DNA from: Bordetella parapertussis
GTDB taxonomy: Bacteria > Pseudomonadota > Gammaproteobacteria > Burkholderiales > Burkholderiaceae_C
Direction of reading: 5' to 3'
DNA: 54,795 nucleotides
NCBI GenBank assembly: GCA_945861305.1
Contig: CAMATW010000016.1
Location: forward strand, 1 to 54,795
Positions within the stretch are counted from its first letter, which is position 1. Every line of letters begins with the position of its first letter. This document shows, in pieces, positions 36,465 to 46,043 of the stretch. Made by a program: the position numbers and the translations under genes. Under the pieces are notes generated by a model. It had not been told where the DNA came from. It saw only the letters and a program-made list of their open reading frames with translations, and searched no databases.

Positions 36465-36487
36465 TTGAACTTCCTTTTTGTCAACTG

Positions 36488-36504
36488 CCCGCAGCAAGTG
36501 CGGG
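36488..36504. other. Stem-loop in the rpsK-rpsD gap
   Basis: CCCGCA-GCAAG-TGCGGG, a perfect 6-bp stem. A second weaker hairpin (CCG-T-GGGT/ACCC-G-CGG) follows at about 36508-36528. No T run. Confidence 0.4.
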
Positions 36505-36547
36505 GAGCCGTGGGTGCATTACCCGCGGCGGTGGGCTTGGTGAAAAA

Positions 36548-36952
36548 TCAGATGCGACGGCGCTTTTGCGGACGGCATCCGTTGTGGGGAACCGGCGTCA
36601 CATCTGATATGGAATTGATGCGAATACCCAGGGCCGCCAACGCACGAACCGAAGACTCACGGCCTGGGCCGGGACCTTTGATTTCGACGTCGAGGTTCTT
36701 GATCCCCTGCTCCATGGCTGCACGACCAGCCACCTCAGAAGCCACCTGCGCGGCAAACGGTGTGGATTTACGTGAACCCTTGAATCCTTGACCACCAGAG
36801 GACGCCCAAGACAAAGCATTGCCTTGACGGTCTGTGATGGTGATGATGGTGTTGTTGAATGAGGCGTGCACGTGCGCAATACCATCCGCAACGTTTTTGC
36901 GGACCTTCTTGCGAACACGTTGTGCTGCTGAGTTGACGGGTGCTTTTGCCAT
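36548..36952 (-). CDS. rpsK: 30S ribosomal protein S11
   Basis: 134 residues, with [14 protein letters not shown] and the C-terminal [12 protein letters not shown] signature. It follows rpsM in the alpha operon. Confidence 0.98.
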   Translation of the reverse strand: MAKAPVNSAAQRVRKKVRKNVADGIAHVHASFNNTIITITDRQGNALSWASSGGQGFKGSRKSTPFAAQVASEVAGRAAMEQGIKNLDVEIKGPGPGRESSVRALAALGIRINSISDVTPVPHNGCRPQKRRRI

Positions 36953-36964
36953 GAATATCCCTCT

Positions 36965-37330
36965 TTATTTCTTCAGCGATTGAGCCGCCTTGCGGGGGCC
37001 TTTGCGTGTGCGTGCATTGGTGCGTGTGCGCTGACCTCGCATGGGCAAACCACGGCGATGACGGAAACCGCGGTAGCAACCGATGTCCATCAAACGCTTG
37101 ATGTTCATGGTGGTCTCGCGGCGCAAGTCACCTTCGATGGTAAACAGTGCAATCTGGTCGCGAATTTTTTCCAAATCGGCGTCAGTCAGATCTTTGATTT
37201 TTTTACTGTAAGCAATGCCGGTGGCTTCGCAAATTTTGCGAGCACGTGTGCGGCCAATGCCAAAAATCGATGTCAAACCGATTTCGGTGTGCTTGTGCGG
37301 TGGGATGTTGATACCAGCGATACGTGCCAT
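36965..37330 (-). CDS. rpsM: 30S ribosomal protein S13
   Basis: 121 residues, starting [10 protein letters not shown] and with [13 protein letters not shown] near the end. First gene of the classical alpha operon, here in continuous series after rpmJ. Confidence 0.98.
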   Translation of the reverse strand: MARIAGINIPPHKHTEIGLTSIFGIGRTRARKICEATGIAYSKKIKDLTDADLEKIRDQIALFTIEGDLRRETTMNIKRLMDIGCYRGFRHRRGLPMRGQRTRTNARTRKGPRKAAQSLKK

Positions 37331-37358
37331 GTTGTGACCTCTTTAATGCGGTGAAAGA

Positions 37359-37472
37359 TCAGCCTTGACGCTGTTTGTGACGCGGGTCTGTACAGATGAC
37401 TCGCACCACGCCCTTGCGGCGGATGATTTTGCAATTGCGGCAAATTGTTTTGACCGAAGCCGAAACTTTCAT
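37359..37472 (-). CDS. rpmJ: 50S ribosomal protein L36 (zinc-ribbon form)
   Basis: 37 residues, beginning [11 protein letters not shown]. It keeps the zinc ligands C-R-N-C, then I-C-T and R-H-K, so it is the C+ form. It lies between infA and rpsM as in most proteobacteria and is too short to be found by length-filtered gene finding. Confidence 0.96.
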   Translation of the reverse strand: MKVSASVKTICRNCKIIRRKGVVRVICTDPRHKQRQG

Positions 37473-37538
37473 TTCATTCTCCAAAAAATCCTGAAACACG
37501 CCCTGCGTATTCCTTGTTAACTCTGCGTGTTCAGTGCC

Positions 37539-37757
37539 TTACTTGGCCCTGAACACAATTCTTGCCCGACTCAAATCGTAGGGCGTCATCTCAACCGTTA
37601 CCTTGTCCCCTGGCAGGATTCGGATGTAGTGCATCCGCATCTTGCCGGAAATGTGTCCGAGCACCACATGACCATTTTCCAGTTTGACTCTGAAAGTGGC
37701 ATTGGGGAGGTTTTCAACAACCTCTCCTTGCATCTGGATGACATCGTCCTTTGCCAT
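37539..37757 (-). CDS. infA: Translation initiation factor IF-1
   Basis: 72 residues of the S1-like OB fold, [11 protein letters not shown] with [10 protein letters not shown] and a C-terminal R-A-R-I-V-F-R. IF-1 blocks the ribosomal A site in initiation. It follows secY by 8 bp. Confidence 0.97.
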   Translation of the reverse strand: MAKDDVIQMQGEVVENLPNATFRVKLENGHVVLGHISGKMRMHYIRILPGDKVTVEMTPYDLSRARIVFRAK

Positions 37758-37765
37758 GCGCCCAA

Positions 37766-39079
37766 TCAGCCACCTGGTGCCATCTTGAAGTTGGCCTTTT
37801 TAAGCAGCGATTCGTACTGCTGACTCATGAGGTAGTTCTGCACTTGGGCCATGAAGTCCATCGTGACCACCACAATGATCAGCAACGAAGTGCCGCCAAA
37901 GTAGAAAGGCACGTTGTACTTGAGGATGAGAAACTCAGGCAACAAACAAACAAAGGTGATGTAGATGGCACCTGCAAACGTCAGACGCAACAAAATTTTG
38001 TCAATGAAACGAGCGGTTTGGTCGCCAGGGCGAATGCCGGGGATAAAGCCGCCACTCTTTTTCAGGTTGTCTGCGGTTTCGCGGCTGTTGAACACCAACG
38101 CTGTGTAGAAAAAACAGAAGAAGATGATGGCCAAGGCATACAGCATCACGTAGATGGGCTGGCCTGGGGAGAGCGCAGCAGAGATGTCTTTAAGCCAATT
38201 CATGCTCTCGCCCTTGCTGAACCAACTCACCACGGTAGAGGGCAACAAAATGATGGAAGAGGCAAAAATGGGCGGTATGACACCTGCCATATTGAGCTTC
38301 AAAGGCAAGTGAGAGGACTGACCGCCGTAAACCTTGTTGCCCACCTGACGACGTGCGTAGTTGACCAAAATTTTGCGCTGACCACGCTCAACGAACACAA
38401 CGAAGTAGGTCACCAAACCGACCAAAACCACAATCAACAAGGCGATGATGATGCTCATGGCGCCCGTGCGAACAAGCTCGAGTAATCCACCAATAGAGCT
38501 GGGCAACCCGGCTGCAATACCAGAGAAGATGATGATGGAAATACCGTTGCCTAAGCCACGCTCTGTGATTTGTTCGCCCAACCACATCAAAAACATGGTG
38601 CCAGCAGTCAAAGACACCATGGAAGTGACACGAAAGACAATGCCTGGGTCGTTTACCAAACCTGCTGAGGACTCTAAAGCCAAAGCAATGCCCATGGACT
38701 GGAAAATGGCCAAGCCCAAGGTGCCGTAGCGGGTGTATTGGGTGATTTTGCGACGGCCTGATTCACCTTCTTTTTTCAATGCTTCCATGCTGGGCACCAC
38801 ATAGGACATGAGTTGCATGATGATGGAGGCCGAGATGTAAGGCATGATGCCCAAAGCAAAAATACTAAAGCGCGATAGTGCGCCACCCGAGAACATATTG
38901 AATAGGCTGAGAATGCCGCCTTGCTGACCATTGAAGAGTTGGGTGAGCTGATCTGGGTTGATACCGGGCACAGGAATATGTGTGCCGATGCGGTAAACAA
39001 TCAGTGCGAGCAGCAAAAAGATAAGCCGACGACGCAAGTCGCCATACTTATCTGTTTTGGGCAAAGCGCTGGTGGCCAC
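37766..39079 (-). CDS. secY: Preprotein translocase subunit SecY
   Basis: The central channel protein of the Sec translocon, 437 residues with ten predicted helices. Visible blocks are G-T-H-I-P-V-P-G-I near residue 35 and F-F-C-F-F-Y-T-A and [11 protein letters not shown] in the C-terminal half. The start codon is GTG, 26 bp after rplO. Confidence 0.97.
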   Translation of the reverse strand: MATSALPKTDKYGDLRRRLIFLLLALIVYRIGTHIPVPGINPDQLTQLFNGQQGGILSLFNMFSGGALSRFSIFALGIMPYISASIIMQLMSYVVPSMEALKKEGESGRRKITQYTRYGTLGLAIFQSMGIALALESSAGLVNDPGIVFRVTSMVSLTAGTMFLMWLGEQITERGLGNGISIIIFSGIAAGLPSSIGGLLELVRTGAMSIIIALLIVVLVGLVTYFVVFVERGQRKILVNYARRQVGNKVYGGQSSHLPLKLNMAGVIPPIFASSIILLPSTVVSWFSKGESMNWLKDISAALSPGQPIYVMLYALAIIFFCFFYTALVFNSRETADNLKKSGGFIPGIRPGDQTARFIDKILLRLTFAGAIYITFVCLLPEFLILKYNVPFYFGGTSLLIIVVVTMDFMAQVQNYLMSQQYESLLKKANFKMAPGG

Positions 39080-39104
39080 GGTATCTGTGTTCTTTCTTCA
39101 GCGC

Positions 39105-39536
39105 TTAAGCGACAGAGCCGCCAGCGGCTTCGATTGCGGCTTTGGCACCGGCAGTGGCACCAATGCCATTGAGTTTGACAGCACGTGAAATCTCACCGGT
39201 CTTGATGATCTTGACCACTTTGGCCATTTGGCTGACCAAACCAGCGGTTTTCAATGCCAACACGTCAATGTCGGTGATTTCAAGTAATTGCAAAGAAGTG
39301 AGTGTGACTTCTTCGTTGTATTTCAAGGTTTGTGACTTGAAACCACGCTTGGGCAAACGGCGTTGCAAAGGCATTTGACCGCCCTCAAAACCCACCTTGT
39401 GATAGCCGCCTGAGCGAGATTTTTGACCCTTGTGGCCACGTCCTGCGGTTTTACCCAGACCAGAACCAATACCGCGACCTACACGGCGACGGTTTTTGCG
39501 CGAACCATCTGCGGGTTTGATTTCATTGAGTTGCAT
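39105..39536 (-). CDS. rplO: 50S ribosomal protein L15
   Basis: 143 residues, [22 protein letters not shown] with the glycine-rich [11 protein letters not shown] segment. Normal spc order between rpmD and secY. Confidence 0.98.
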   Translation of the reverse strand: MQLNEIKPADGSRKNRRRVGRGIGSGLGKTAGRGHKGQKSRSGGYHKVGFEGGQMPLQRRLPKRGFKSQTLKYNEEVTLTSLQLLEITDIDVLALKTAGLVSQMAKVVKIIKTGEISRAVKLNGIGATAGAKAAIEAAGGSVA

Positions 39537-39545
39537 GGCGAAACC

Positions 39546-39731
39546 TTAGAGTACTTTGACCAGATAACTGATCTTGTTGATCATGCCGCGCACTGCAGGT
39601 GTATCTTGCAGTTCGCTGGTGCTGCCGATTTTGCGCAAGCCCAAACCACGCACAGTGGCGCGGTGAGTTTCTTTGGTGCCGATAGGACTGCGCACCAATT
39701 GCACTTTGACCGTTGAAGAAGATGTAGACAT
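39546..39731 (-). CDS. rpmD: 50S ribosomal protein L30
   Basis: 61 residues, with [11 protein letters not shown] and the L-G-L-R-K-I-G-S-T motif. It lies 9 bp before rplO. Confidence 0.97.
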   Translation of the reverse strand: MSTSSSTVKVQLVRSPIGTKETHRATVRGLGLRKIGSTSELQDTPAVRGMINKISYLVKVL

Positions 39732-39745
39732 GCCGTTGCTCCGGA

Positions 39746-40264
39746 TTAGACGAAGAGTTCTTCGACGCTCTTGCCACGCTTGGCTGCAACTTCTGCAGCG
39801 GTGGTGGATTTGATCAACGCATCTAATGTTGCGCGAACCATGTTGTAGGGATTGGATGAACCATGGCTTTTGGCCACGATGTCAGTGATGCCCATGACTT
39901 CAAATACTGCGCGCATTGGGCCGCCAGCAATGATGCCGGTACCCTTGGGCGCAGGCGCCATTTGAACGTTGGCTGCGCCGTGGTGACCCGTGACGTTGTG
40001 GTGAATGGTGCCGTTTTTCAAGGACACTTTGTGCATATTGCGGCGGGCTTCTTCCATCGCCTTTTGCACAGCAGCAGGCACTTCTTTGGATTTGCCTTTT
40101 CCCATGCCAACGCGGCCATCGCCATCACCAACAACCGTCAGTGCTGCAAAACCCAAAATACGACCACCCTTGACCACTTTGGTCACACGGTTGACCGCGA
40201 TCATTTTTTCCTTCAGACCGTCGTCACGACTGTCGTCTTGCATTTTTGCTTGAACTTTTGCCAT
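39746..40264 (-). CDS. rpsE: 30S ribosomal protein S5
   Basis: 172 residues, with the double-stranded-RNA-binding part ([15 protein letters not shown]) and the C-terminal [13 protein letters not shown]. Located between rplR and rpmD. Confidence 0.98.
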   Translation of the reverse strand: MAKVQAKMQDDSRDDGLKEKMIAVNRVTKVVKGGRILGFAALTVVGDGDGRVGMGKGKSKEVPAAVQKAMEEARRNMHKVSLKNGTIHHNVTGHHGAANVQMAPAPKGTGIIAGGPMRAVFEVMGITDIVAKSHGSSNPYNMVRATLDALIKSTTAAEVAAKRGKSVEELFV

Positions 40265-40282
40265 GTGTGTATCCGTCCTGGG

Positions 40283-40648
40283 TTAGAACTGCAAGCCGGC
40301 AGCGCGTGCGGCATCGGCCAATGTTTTGACACGACCGTGGTAAGCGAAGCCAGCACGATCGAAGGCGACTTTTTCAACACCCGCTGCTTTGGCTTTTTCA
40401 GCGATGCGCTTGCCCACCACTTCAGCTGCAGCTTGGTTGCCGCCTTTGCCGGTCGCGCCCAAGCTTTTGCGAATATCGGCCTCAGCAGTTGAAGCAGTTG
40501 CCAGCACCTTGGTGCCATCGCCAGAGATAACGCTGGCGTAAATGTGCAAATTGGTACGGTTGACAGTCAAACGTGCAACGCCTTGCGTGGCAATGCGAAT
40601 ACGGGTCTGGCGGGAGCGGCGGATACGCTGCTGTTTTTTGCTTAGCAT
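40283..40648 (-). CDS. rplR: 50S ribosomal protein L18
   Basis: 121 residues, with [10 protein letters not shown] near the start and the C-terminal [13 protein letters not shown]. It binds 5S rRNA in the family. Confidence 0.97.
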   Translation of the reverse strand: MLSKKQQRIRRSRQTRIRIATQGVARLTVNRTNLHIYASVISGDGTKVLATASTAEADIRKSLGATGKGGNQAAAEVVGKRIAEKAKAAGVEKVAFDRAGFAYHGRVKTLADAARAAGLQF

Positions 40649-40659
40649 GTGGCAGCTCC

Positions 40660-41193
40660 TTATTTCTTCTTGGTTTCTTTGATGACGATTTTTTCGTCAG
40701 AGTAGCGAATGCCCTTGCCTTTGTAAGGCTCGGGAGGACGCACTGCACGAATTTCAGCAGCGATTTGACCCACTCGTTGACGGTCTGCGCCTTTGATGAT
40801 GATCTCAGTTGGTGCAGGTGTTTCCACCTTGATGCCAGAGGGCATGTCAAAGTTGACAGGGTGGGAATAGCCCACAGCCAAGTTGAGTTTGTTGCCTTGG
40901 GCAGCAGCTTTGTAACCGACGCCTACCAAGTTGAGCTTTTTCTCAAAGCCTTTGGTGACACCAATGACCATGTTGTTGACCAATTGACGCAAAGTGCCAC
41001 TCATGGCGTTGGCTTCGCGGCTTTCATTGGCGGGCGTAAAACTCAAACTGTCTGCGCTGTGGACCACTTTGACCAAAGCGTTGTTGGCGATAGAGAGATT
41101 GCCACCAGTGCCTTTGACACTGATGTGCGCTTCGTTGATAGCCACATCCACGCCTTGGGGCACGGTGACTGGCATTTTTCCGACTCGGGACAT
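40660..41193 (-). CDS. rplF: 50S ribosomal protein L6
   Basis: 177 residues from the ATG at 41193 (M-S-R-V-G-K-M-P-V). The frame is open further upstream, but that stretch is not family sequence. The C-terminal [11 protein letters not shown] motif is intact. Confidence 0.98.
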   Translation of the reverse strand: MSRVGKMPVTVPQGVDVAINEAHISVKGTGGNLSIANNALVKVVHSADSLSFTPANESREANAMSGTLRQLVNNMVIGVTKGFEKKLNLVGVGYKAAAQGNKLNLAVGYSHPVNFDMPSGIKVETPAPTEIIIKGADRQRVGQIAAEIRAVRPPEPYKGKGIRYSDEKIVIKETKKK

Positions 41194-41206
41194 CTTCGTT
41201 TCTCCC

Positions 41207-41602
41207 TTAAGCCACGTAACACAAAACTTCGCCACCTACGCCTGTGGCGCGGGCTTTGCGATCGGTCATCACGCCTTGGGGGGTGGTGACAATGGCCACA
41301 CCCAGTCCGTTCATGACTTGGGGAATAGCGTTGTGGCCTTTGTAAACACGCAAGCCAGGGCGAGAGACGCGCTCAATGCGCTCAATCACAGGGCGGCCTG
41401 CGTAGTATTTCAAGGCGATTTCCAACTCGTGCTTGCCGGCTTCGGTTTTGACGTGAAAGCCATCGATGTAGCCCTCGTCTTTCAACACCTGGACGATGGC
41501 CAGCTTGACTTTGGAGGAAGGAACCGACACGGTCGGCTTGGCCACCATCTGCGCATTACGAATTCGCGTCAGCAGGTCGGCAATGGGGTCACTCATGCTC
41601 AT
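41207..41602 (-). CDS. rpsH: 30S ribosomal protein S8
   Basis: 131 residues from ATG 41602 ([16 protein letters not shown]). The second Met, two codons later, is also possible. In E. coli S8 represses the spc operon. Confidence 0.97.
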   Translation of the reverse strand: MSMSDPIADLLTRIRNAQMVAKPTVSVPSSKVKLAIVQVLKDEGYIDGFHVKTEAGKHELEIALKYYAGRPVIERIERVSRPGLRVYKGHNAIPQVMNGLGVAIVTTPQGVMTDRKARATGVGGEVLCYVA

Positions 41603-41622
41603 ATTGAATATCTCCTGCTGTC

Positions 41623-41928
41623 TTACCAGCTGGCCTTGGTGATGCCAGGAATATTGCCCGCAAAGGCCATTTCGCGAATCTTGGCGCGACCCAAACCAAA
41701 TTGACGGAAGGTGCCACGGGGGCGGCCAGTGATTGCGCAACGGTTGCGTTGACGGGTGGGGTTGGCGTTGCGGGGCAACTTTTGCAATCCCAAACGTGCG
41801 GCGGTGCGCTCTTCTTCACTGTGCTTGGCATCATTTGCCACGGCCTTCAGTTCAGCGTACTTTTTTGCGTACTTAGCGACCAGTTTGTCGCGCTTGAGTT
41901 CGCGTTCAATCAAAGCTACTTTAGCCAA
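41623..41928 (-). CDS. rpsN: 30S ribosomal protein S14 (TTG start)
   Basis: 101 residues with the zinc-less S14 form: A-K-V-A-L-I-E-R-E at the start and [12 protein letters not shown] near residue 65. The only start at the family position is TTG at 41928, with GAGG upstream. A longer open frame to 41982 reaches into rplE and is not used. A TTG start is unusual in a ribosomal protein gene. Confidence 0.95.
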   Translation of the reverse strand: MAKVALIERELKRDKLVAKYAKKYAELKAVANDAKHSEEERTAARLGLQKLPRNANPTRQRNRCAITGRPRGTFRQFGLGRAKIREMAFAGNIPGITKASW

Positions 41929-41936
41929 AGGGCACC

Positions 41937-42476
41937 TCAGTTCTTGAAGGGGAAACGGAAGGCGGCAAGAAGTGCTTTGCACTCGTCGTCACTCTTGGCC
42001 GTGGTGGTGATGCTGATGTTCATGCCGCGCAGAGCATCAACCTTGTCGTACTCGATCTCGGGAAAGATGATCTGTTCTTTCACGCCGATGTTGTAGTTGC
42101 CGCGACCGTCAAAAGCACGGCCGGAGATACCGCGAAAGTCACGCACACGGGGCAAGGCCACGGTTACGAAACGGTCGAGGAATTCGTACATGCGAACACC
42201 GCGCAAAGTGACCATGCAACCAATGGCTTGCTGCTCACGGATTTTGAAACCCGCAATCGCTTTACGCGCCTTGGTCACCACAGGCTTTTGGCCGGAAATT
42301 TTGGTGAGGTCGCCCACCGCATGGTCCATGACTTTTTTGTCGGCAACGGCTTCTGAGACACCCATGTTCAGGGTGATTTTGGTCAGACGTGGCACCTCCA
42401 TGGGTGACTTGTAGCCAAACTTAGCGGTCAAATCGGGGACCACTTTTTCGCGATAGTGTTGTTGGAGTCTTGCCAT
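41937..42476 (-). CDS. rplE: 50S ribosomal protein L5
   Basis: 179 residues, with [10 protein letters not shown] near the start and [11 protein letters not shown] near the end. Binds 5S rRNA. In E. coli the S8 repressor site lies around the start of this gene. Confidence 0.98.
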   Translation of the reverse strand: MARLQQHYREKVVPDLTAKFGYKSPMEVPRLTKITLNMGVSEAVADKKVMDHAVGDLTKISGQKPVVTKARKAIAGFKIREQQAIGCMVTLRGVRMYEFLDRFVTVALPRVRDFRGISGRAFDGRGNYNIGVKEQIIFPEIEYDKVDALRGMNISITTTAKSDDECKALLAAFRFPFKN

Positions 42477-42478
42477 TT

Positions 42479-42799
42479 TTATGCCGCCTTGATGACTTCA
42501 CCACTGGACTTGAAGATGCGAACCTTCGAGCCATCGGTATTGACCTTGATGCCCACGCGATCGGCTTTGCCGGTGGTGGCGTTGTAAATGGCGACATTGG
42601 ACTGATGAATAGGCATGCTTTTTTCAATCACGCCGCCAGTGGTGCCCGCCATGGGATTGGGTTTGGTGTGCTTTTTCACCACATTGATGCCGTCGATCAA
42701 GAGGTGGGAATCGTCGGCGCGAACAGCAACGTTGCCGCGCTTGCCTTTGTCGCGCCCTGTGATGACGATGACCTCGTCGCCTTTGCGAATTTTGTTCAT
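42479..42799 (-). CDS. rplX: 50S ribosomal protein L24
   Basis: 106 residues with the KOW motif [18 protein letters not shown]. It directly precedes rplE (2 bp). Confidence 0.97.
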   Translation of the reverse strand: MNKIRKGDEVIVITGRDKGKRGNVAVRADDSHLLIDGINVVKKHTKPNPMAGTTGGVIEKSMPIHQSNVAIYNATTGKADRVGIKVNTDGSKVRIFKSSGEVIKAA

Positions 42800-42810
42800 G
42801 CTCGGAGTCC

Positions 42811-43179
42811 TTAAAGTACTTCAGGCGCCAAGGACACGATCTTCATGAACTTCTCGGTACGCAGTTCACGCGTAACCGGGCCGAAGATACGGGTGCCGAT
42901 AGGCTCGAGTTTGGCGTTGAGCAACACTGCTGCGTTGCTGTCGAACTTGACCAAGGAGCCATCGCTGCGACGGATGCCCTTGGCAGTGCGAACCACCACT
43001 GCGCTGTAAATCTCGCCTTTTTTGACGCGGCCACGAGGCGCAGCTTCTTTGATGCTCACCTTGATAACGTCGCCAACGCTGGCGTAACGACGCTTTGAGC
43101 CGCCCAGCACCTTGATGCACAAAACGGATTTTGCGCCGGTGTTGTCGGCTACTTCTAATCTGGATTCAGTTTGGATCAT
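42811..43179 (-). CDS. rplN: 50S ribosomal protein L14
   Basis: 122 residues from ATG 43179 ([16 protein letters not shown]). First gene of the spc operon in view. The S10 operon genes (rpsQ, rpmC, rplP) that normally precede it are absent, and glpK is divergent instead, so this operon must start here. Its ATG overlaps the stop of a possible 43-codon ORF. Confidence 0.98.
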   Translation of the reverse strand: MIQTESRLEVADNTGAKSVLCIKVLGGSKRRYASVGDVIKVSIKEAAPRGRVKKGEIYSAVVVRTAKGIRRSDGSLVKFDSNAAVLLNAKLEPIGTRIFGPVTRELRTEKFMKIVSLAPEVL

Positions 43180-43307
43180 TTCAATTCCCAACTTGTACCG
43201 GGTATATGGCCGAAAAACTCAACCACTTGTGCCCGATCAGTCTTGGGCCCGTCATCTGCGCCTCGAACCATTTCGCGGCGCTTTTGCTTGGGGCTGTCTT
43301 CTGTCAT
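43176..43307 (-). CDS. Possible small ORF (43 aa) overlapping the rplN start
   Basis: An ATG at 43307 opens a 43-codon frame ([12 protein letters not shown] ... G-T-S-W-E-L-K) whose TGA overlaps the rplN ATG as ATGA. The N-terminal third is highly charged. AGGG lies only 2 bp before the ATG, a poor spacing, and rare codons (ATA, CGA, CGG, GGG) differ from the neighbouring ribosomal genes. It may be a translationally coupled leader or simply non-coding leader RNA. I recognise no family. Confidence 0.3.
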   Translation of the reverse strand: MTEDSPKQKRREMVRGADDGPKTDRAQVVEFFGHIPGTSWELK

Positions 43308-43337
43308 TGCCCTGCTGTTTGAAAAGCAGAGCCGGCT

Positions 43338-43343
43338 ATTATG
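43338..43343 (-). promoter_or_regulatory. Possible -10 box of the spc operon
   Basis: CATAAT on the minus strand in the glpK-rplN gap. A weak CTGCAA -35 is 15 bp upstream. It would give a leader of about 150 nt before rplN. Confidence 0.35.
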
Positions 43344-43395
43344 GCACAGTTTTAGCGCTTGCAGGTGTGCTCTTTCTAAATTTTGCCGAGATCAA

Positions 43396-44886
43396 ATGTC
43401 AAATAACACTTATTTACTAGCTTTAGACCAAGGGACTTCCAGCTCACGCAGCATTGTTTTCAAAGAAGACGGCAGTGTTTTGACGTCAGTCCAACAAGAG
43501 TTTCGCCAAATCTACCCCCAGCCGGGTTGGGTCGAGCACGACCCCGAAGAAATCTGGTCCAGCCAGCTCGCCACCGCAAGACAAGTCTTGCAGCAAGCGG
43601 GGCTTAGTGCCAATCAAATCGCCTCCATGGGCATCACCAACCAACGCGAAACCACGCTGGTGTGGCGGCGCGACACTGGCCAAGCCATCTACAACGCCAT
43701 TGTTTGGCAAGACCGCCGAGCAGAACCCGAGTGCCTGCGCTTGCGTGAGGCGGGTTTTGCACCCATGGTGCAACAGAAAACCGGTTTGCTGATCGACGCC
43801 TATTTTTCGGCCACCAAGTTGCAATGGATTTTGGACAACGTAAGCGGCGCTCGCGCCATGGCCGAAGCGGGGCAACTGGCCTTTGGCACGGTGGACAGTT
43901 GGCTGATGTGGCAACTCAGTGGCGGACGTATTCATGCTACCGACGTCAGCAATGCCGCTCGGACCATGCTCTTGAATGTGCACACCAACCGCTGGGATGA
44001 TGAGTTGCTGGCGCTGTTTCGCATCCCCGCGTCTGTGCTGCCCGAGGTTCACCCATCGACCAGCGATTTTGGTAATACCCAAGCGCAGTGGCTGGGTAGC
44101 GAAATACCTATAGGCGGCGTGGCCGGTGACCAGCAAAGCGCCTTGTTTGGCCAAGCCTGCTTTCAAGCGGGCCAAGCCAAAAACACCTACGGCACTGGCT
44201 GCTTCATGCTGATGCACACCGGCAGTGAATTTCAAACCAGCAACAACGGTTTGATCACCACCAGCGCCGCCCAGGCCGACAACACGCCCGCCTTTGCCTT
44301 GGAGGGCAGCGTGTTTATAGGTGGTGCGGTGGTGCAGTGGTTGCGTGATGGCTTACGTGCCTTTGACAAAAGCGCTGATGTACAAGCCTTGGCCGAGAGC
44401 GTGCCTGATTCGGGCGGCGTGGTTCTGGTGCCCGCCTTCACCGGCTTGGGTGCGCCTTATTGGCAAGCAGATGCGCGGGGTGCCATGGTGGGTTTGTCGC
44501 GTGGCATCACCATGGCCCATATTGCCCGCGCAGCGCTTGAGAGCATCGCTTTTCAAAGCACGGCCTTGCTGCAAGCCATGAACCGCGATGCGACGCAAGC
44601 AGTGACCGAGTTACGGGTCGACGGTGGCGCTTGTGTCAACGATTTGCTCATGCAGTTCCAAGCCGATTTGCTGGGCATTCCTGTTTTGCGCCCGGTGGTG
44701 GTAGAAACCACGGCTTTGGGTGCGGCCTATTTGGCGGGCTTGAGTTCGGGCATTTACCTCAGCACCGCTGAGCTGTCACGCCAGTGGCGGGTCGAGCGCT
44801 GCTTTGAGCCACGTATATCGCGTGACCAAGCGCAGGCTTTGATGGCTGGTTGGGAAAAAGCGGTCCGGCAAACAGTGGCAAACTGA
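43396..44886 (+). CDS. glpK: Glycerol kinase
   Basis: 496-residue FGGY kinase that phosphorylates glycerol to sn-glycerol 3-phosphate. Seen are the N-terminal ATP/phosphate loop L-D-Q-G-T-S-S-S-R, Q-R-E-T-T-L-V-W near residue 80, and G-T-G-C-F-M-L in the middle. The ATG at 43396 begins the family N-terminus M-S-N-N-T-Y-L-L. No glpF, glpD or glpR is adjacent. proC follows 25 bp downstream, likely cotranscribed. Confidence 0.96.
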   Translation: MSNNTYLLALDQGTSSSRSIVFKEDGSVLTSVQQEFRQIYPQPGWVEHDPEEIWSSQLATARQVLQQAGLSANQIASMGITNQRETTLVWRRDTGQAIYNAIVWQDRRAEPECLRLREAGFAPMVQQKTGLLIDAYFSATKLQWILDNVSGARAMAEAGQLAFGTVDSWLMWQLSGGRIHATDVSNAARTMLLNVHTNRWDDELLALFRIPASVLPEVHPSTSDFGNTQAQWLGSEIPIGGVAGDQQSALFGQACFQAGQAKNTYGTGCFMLMHTGSEFQTSNNGLITTSAAQADNTPAFALEGSVFIGGAVVQWLRDGLRAFDKSADVQALAESVPDSGGVVLVPAFTGLGAPYWQADARGAMVGLSRGITMAHIARAALESIAFQSTALLQAMNRDATQAVTELRVDGGACVNDLLMQFQADLLGIPVLRPVVVETTALGAAYLAGLSSGIYLSTAELSRQWRVERCFEPRISRDQAQALMAGWEKAVRQTVAN

Positions 44887-44911
44887 TGTCTTTGTTTTTG
44901 GCAGGGACTGC

Positions 44912-45742
44912 ATGACGCCGCTTTCTTCTCTTTTGCTGCCCATGGCCTTTATTGGCGGAGGCAATATGGCCAGCGCCTTGATTGGGGGCTTGGTCAAAAA
45001 CGGCACACCACCATCTGCCATTCATGTGGTGGAACCACTGCAAGCCACCCGCGAAGCTTTACAGGCGCAACATGGTGTGCATGTGCTGCCCGCCGTCGAT
45101 GCTTCGCTGAAAGACTGCGCCTTGGTGGTCTGGGCGGTCAAGCCGCAGGTCTTCAAAGAAGCGGCTTTGCTCACGCAAGCGCATGTGTCTAATGCCTTGC
45201 ATCTGAGCGTGGCTGCTGGTATTGGCAGCGACAGCATCGCGGCATGGTTGCAGACCGAGCGGGTGGTGCGCGCCATGCCCAACACCCCTGCCTTGGTGGG
45301 TCTGGGGCAAACTGGTTTGTTTGCCCGAAATACCGTCAGCGAAGCAGAGAAACAAGCCATCAGCGGCATGTTGGCTTTGGTGGGTGAATCGCTTTGGGTG
45401 GAAAAAGAGGCTTTGCTTGACGCCGTCACCGCTGTGTCGGGGTCCGGACCCGCTTATGTGTTTTATTTTTTGGAAGCCATGGTCGACGCTGGCGTAAACA
45501 TGGGCCTGACGCCCGAGCAATCGCACCAGCTGGCCTTAGGTACTTTGGTGGGCGCCGCAGAATTGGCGCGCAGCAGCACTGACACACCAGCGGTTTTGCG
45601 TGAGAAGGTCACCTCCAAAGGGGGCACCACCTTCGCGGCTTTGACAGTCATGCAAAACCATGGCGTACACGACAGCTTGGTTGAGGCCATGCACGCCGCT
45701 CGCGACAGAGCGCTAAGTCTGGGCAAAGAGTTGGGCGGGTAA
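44912..45742 (+). CDS. proC: Pyrroline-5-carboxylate reductase
   Basis: 276 residues. Last step of proline synthesis, NAD(P)H-dependent. The Rossmann motif F-I-G-G-G-N-M-A-S-A-L-I is at about 13-24, R-A-M-P-N-T-P-A near 120 and the active-site block A-V-S-G-S-G-P-A-Y near 175. Start ATG 44912 gives a ten-residue leader before the Rossmann fold; ATG 44942 is an alternative. Confidence 0.95.
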   Translation: MTPLSSLLLPMAFIGGGNMASALIGGLVKNGTPPSAIHVVEPLQATREALQAQHGVHVLPAVDASLKDCALVVWAVKPQVFKEAALLTQAHVSNALHLSVAAGIGSDSIAAWLQTERVVRAMPNTPALVGLGQTGLFARNTVSEAEKQAISGMLALVGESLWVEKEALLDAVTAVSGSGPAYVFYFLEAMVDAGVNMGLTPEQSHQLALGTLVGAAELARSSTDTPAVLREKVTSKGGTTFAALTVMQNHGVHDSLVEAMHAARDRALSLGKELGG

Positions 45743-45821
45743 CTACCGTTACCTTGGCTATTGCGGATGGTCAAAAGTTAATGTCACAATGAAGATGTCT
45801 TCACTTTTTAGGGTTTTACAC

Positions 45822-46001
45822 ATGAACAAGCTTTTGTTGGTCCTGATCAGCGCTCTGGCTTTCTCAGCAACCCCCAGCTTTGCAACGCCTTCTTCTGAAA
45901 CCAGCATGGTCTCTGCGGCCTCCTCTGTCACAGACCACCTGCTGATGACCAAGAAAAAAGGCAAGTCACACAAGAAAGCCAAAAAGCACAAGGCCGGTTA
46001 A
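45822..46001 (+). CDS. Small secreted lysine-rich peptide
   Basis: A 59-residue product with a clear signal peptide (M-N-K-L-L-L-V-L-I-S ... S-F-A, cleavage near 21) and a mature part ending in a Lys/His-rich tail (T-K-K-K-G-K-S-H-K-K-A-K-K-H-K-A-G). AGGG lies about 10 bp before this ATG. The upstream ATG at 45789 has no ribosome site and would spoil the signal peptide. A strong terminator follows. It resembles acid-shock peptide Asr in general character but not in sequence. Function unknown. Confidence 0.65.
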   Translation: MNKLLLVLISALAFSATPSFATPSSETSMVSAASSVTDHLLMTKKKGKSHKKAKKHKAG

Positions 46002-46017
46002 TCCATCCCCGCTTTTG

Positions 46018-46043
46018 AAAAGCCACCCTCGGGTGGCTTTTTT
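46018..46043. terminator. Bidirectional terminator between the small peptide gene and ubiA
   Basis: AAAAGCCACCC-TC-GGGTGGCTTTTTT. The plus strand has six T; the minus strand has four T then C. The first base of the ubiA stop triplet is the last T of the run. Confidence 0.9.
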
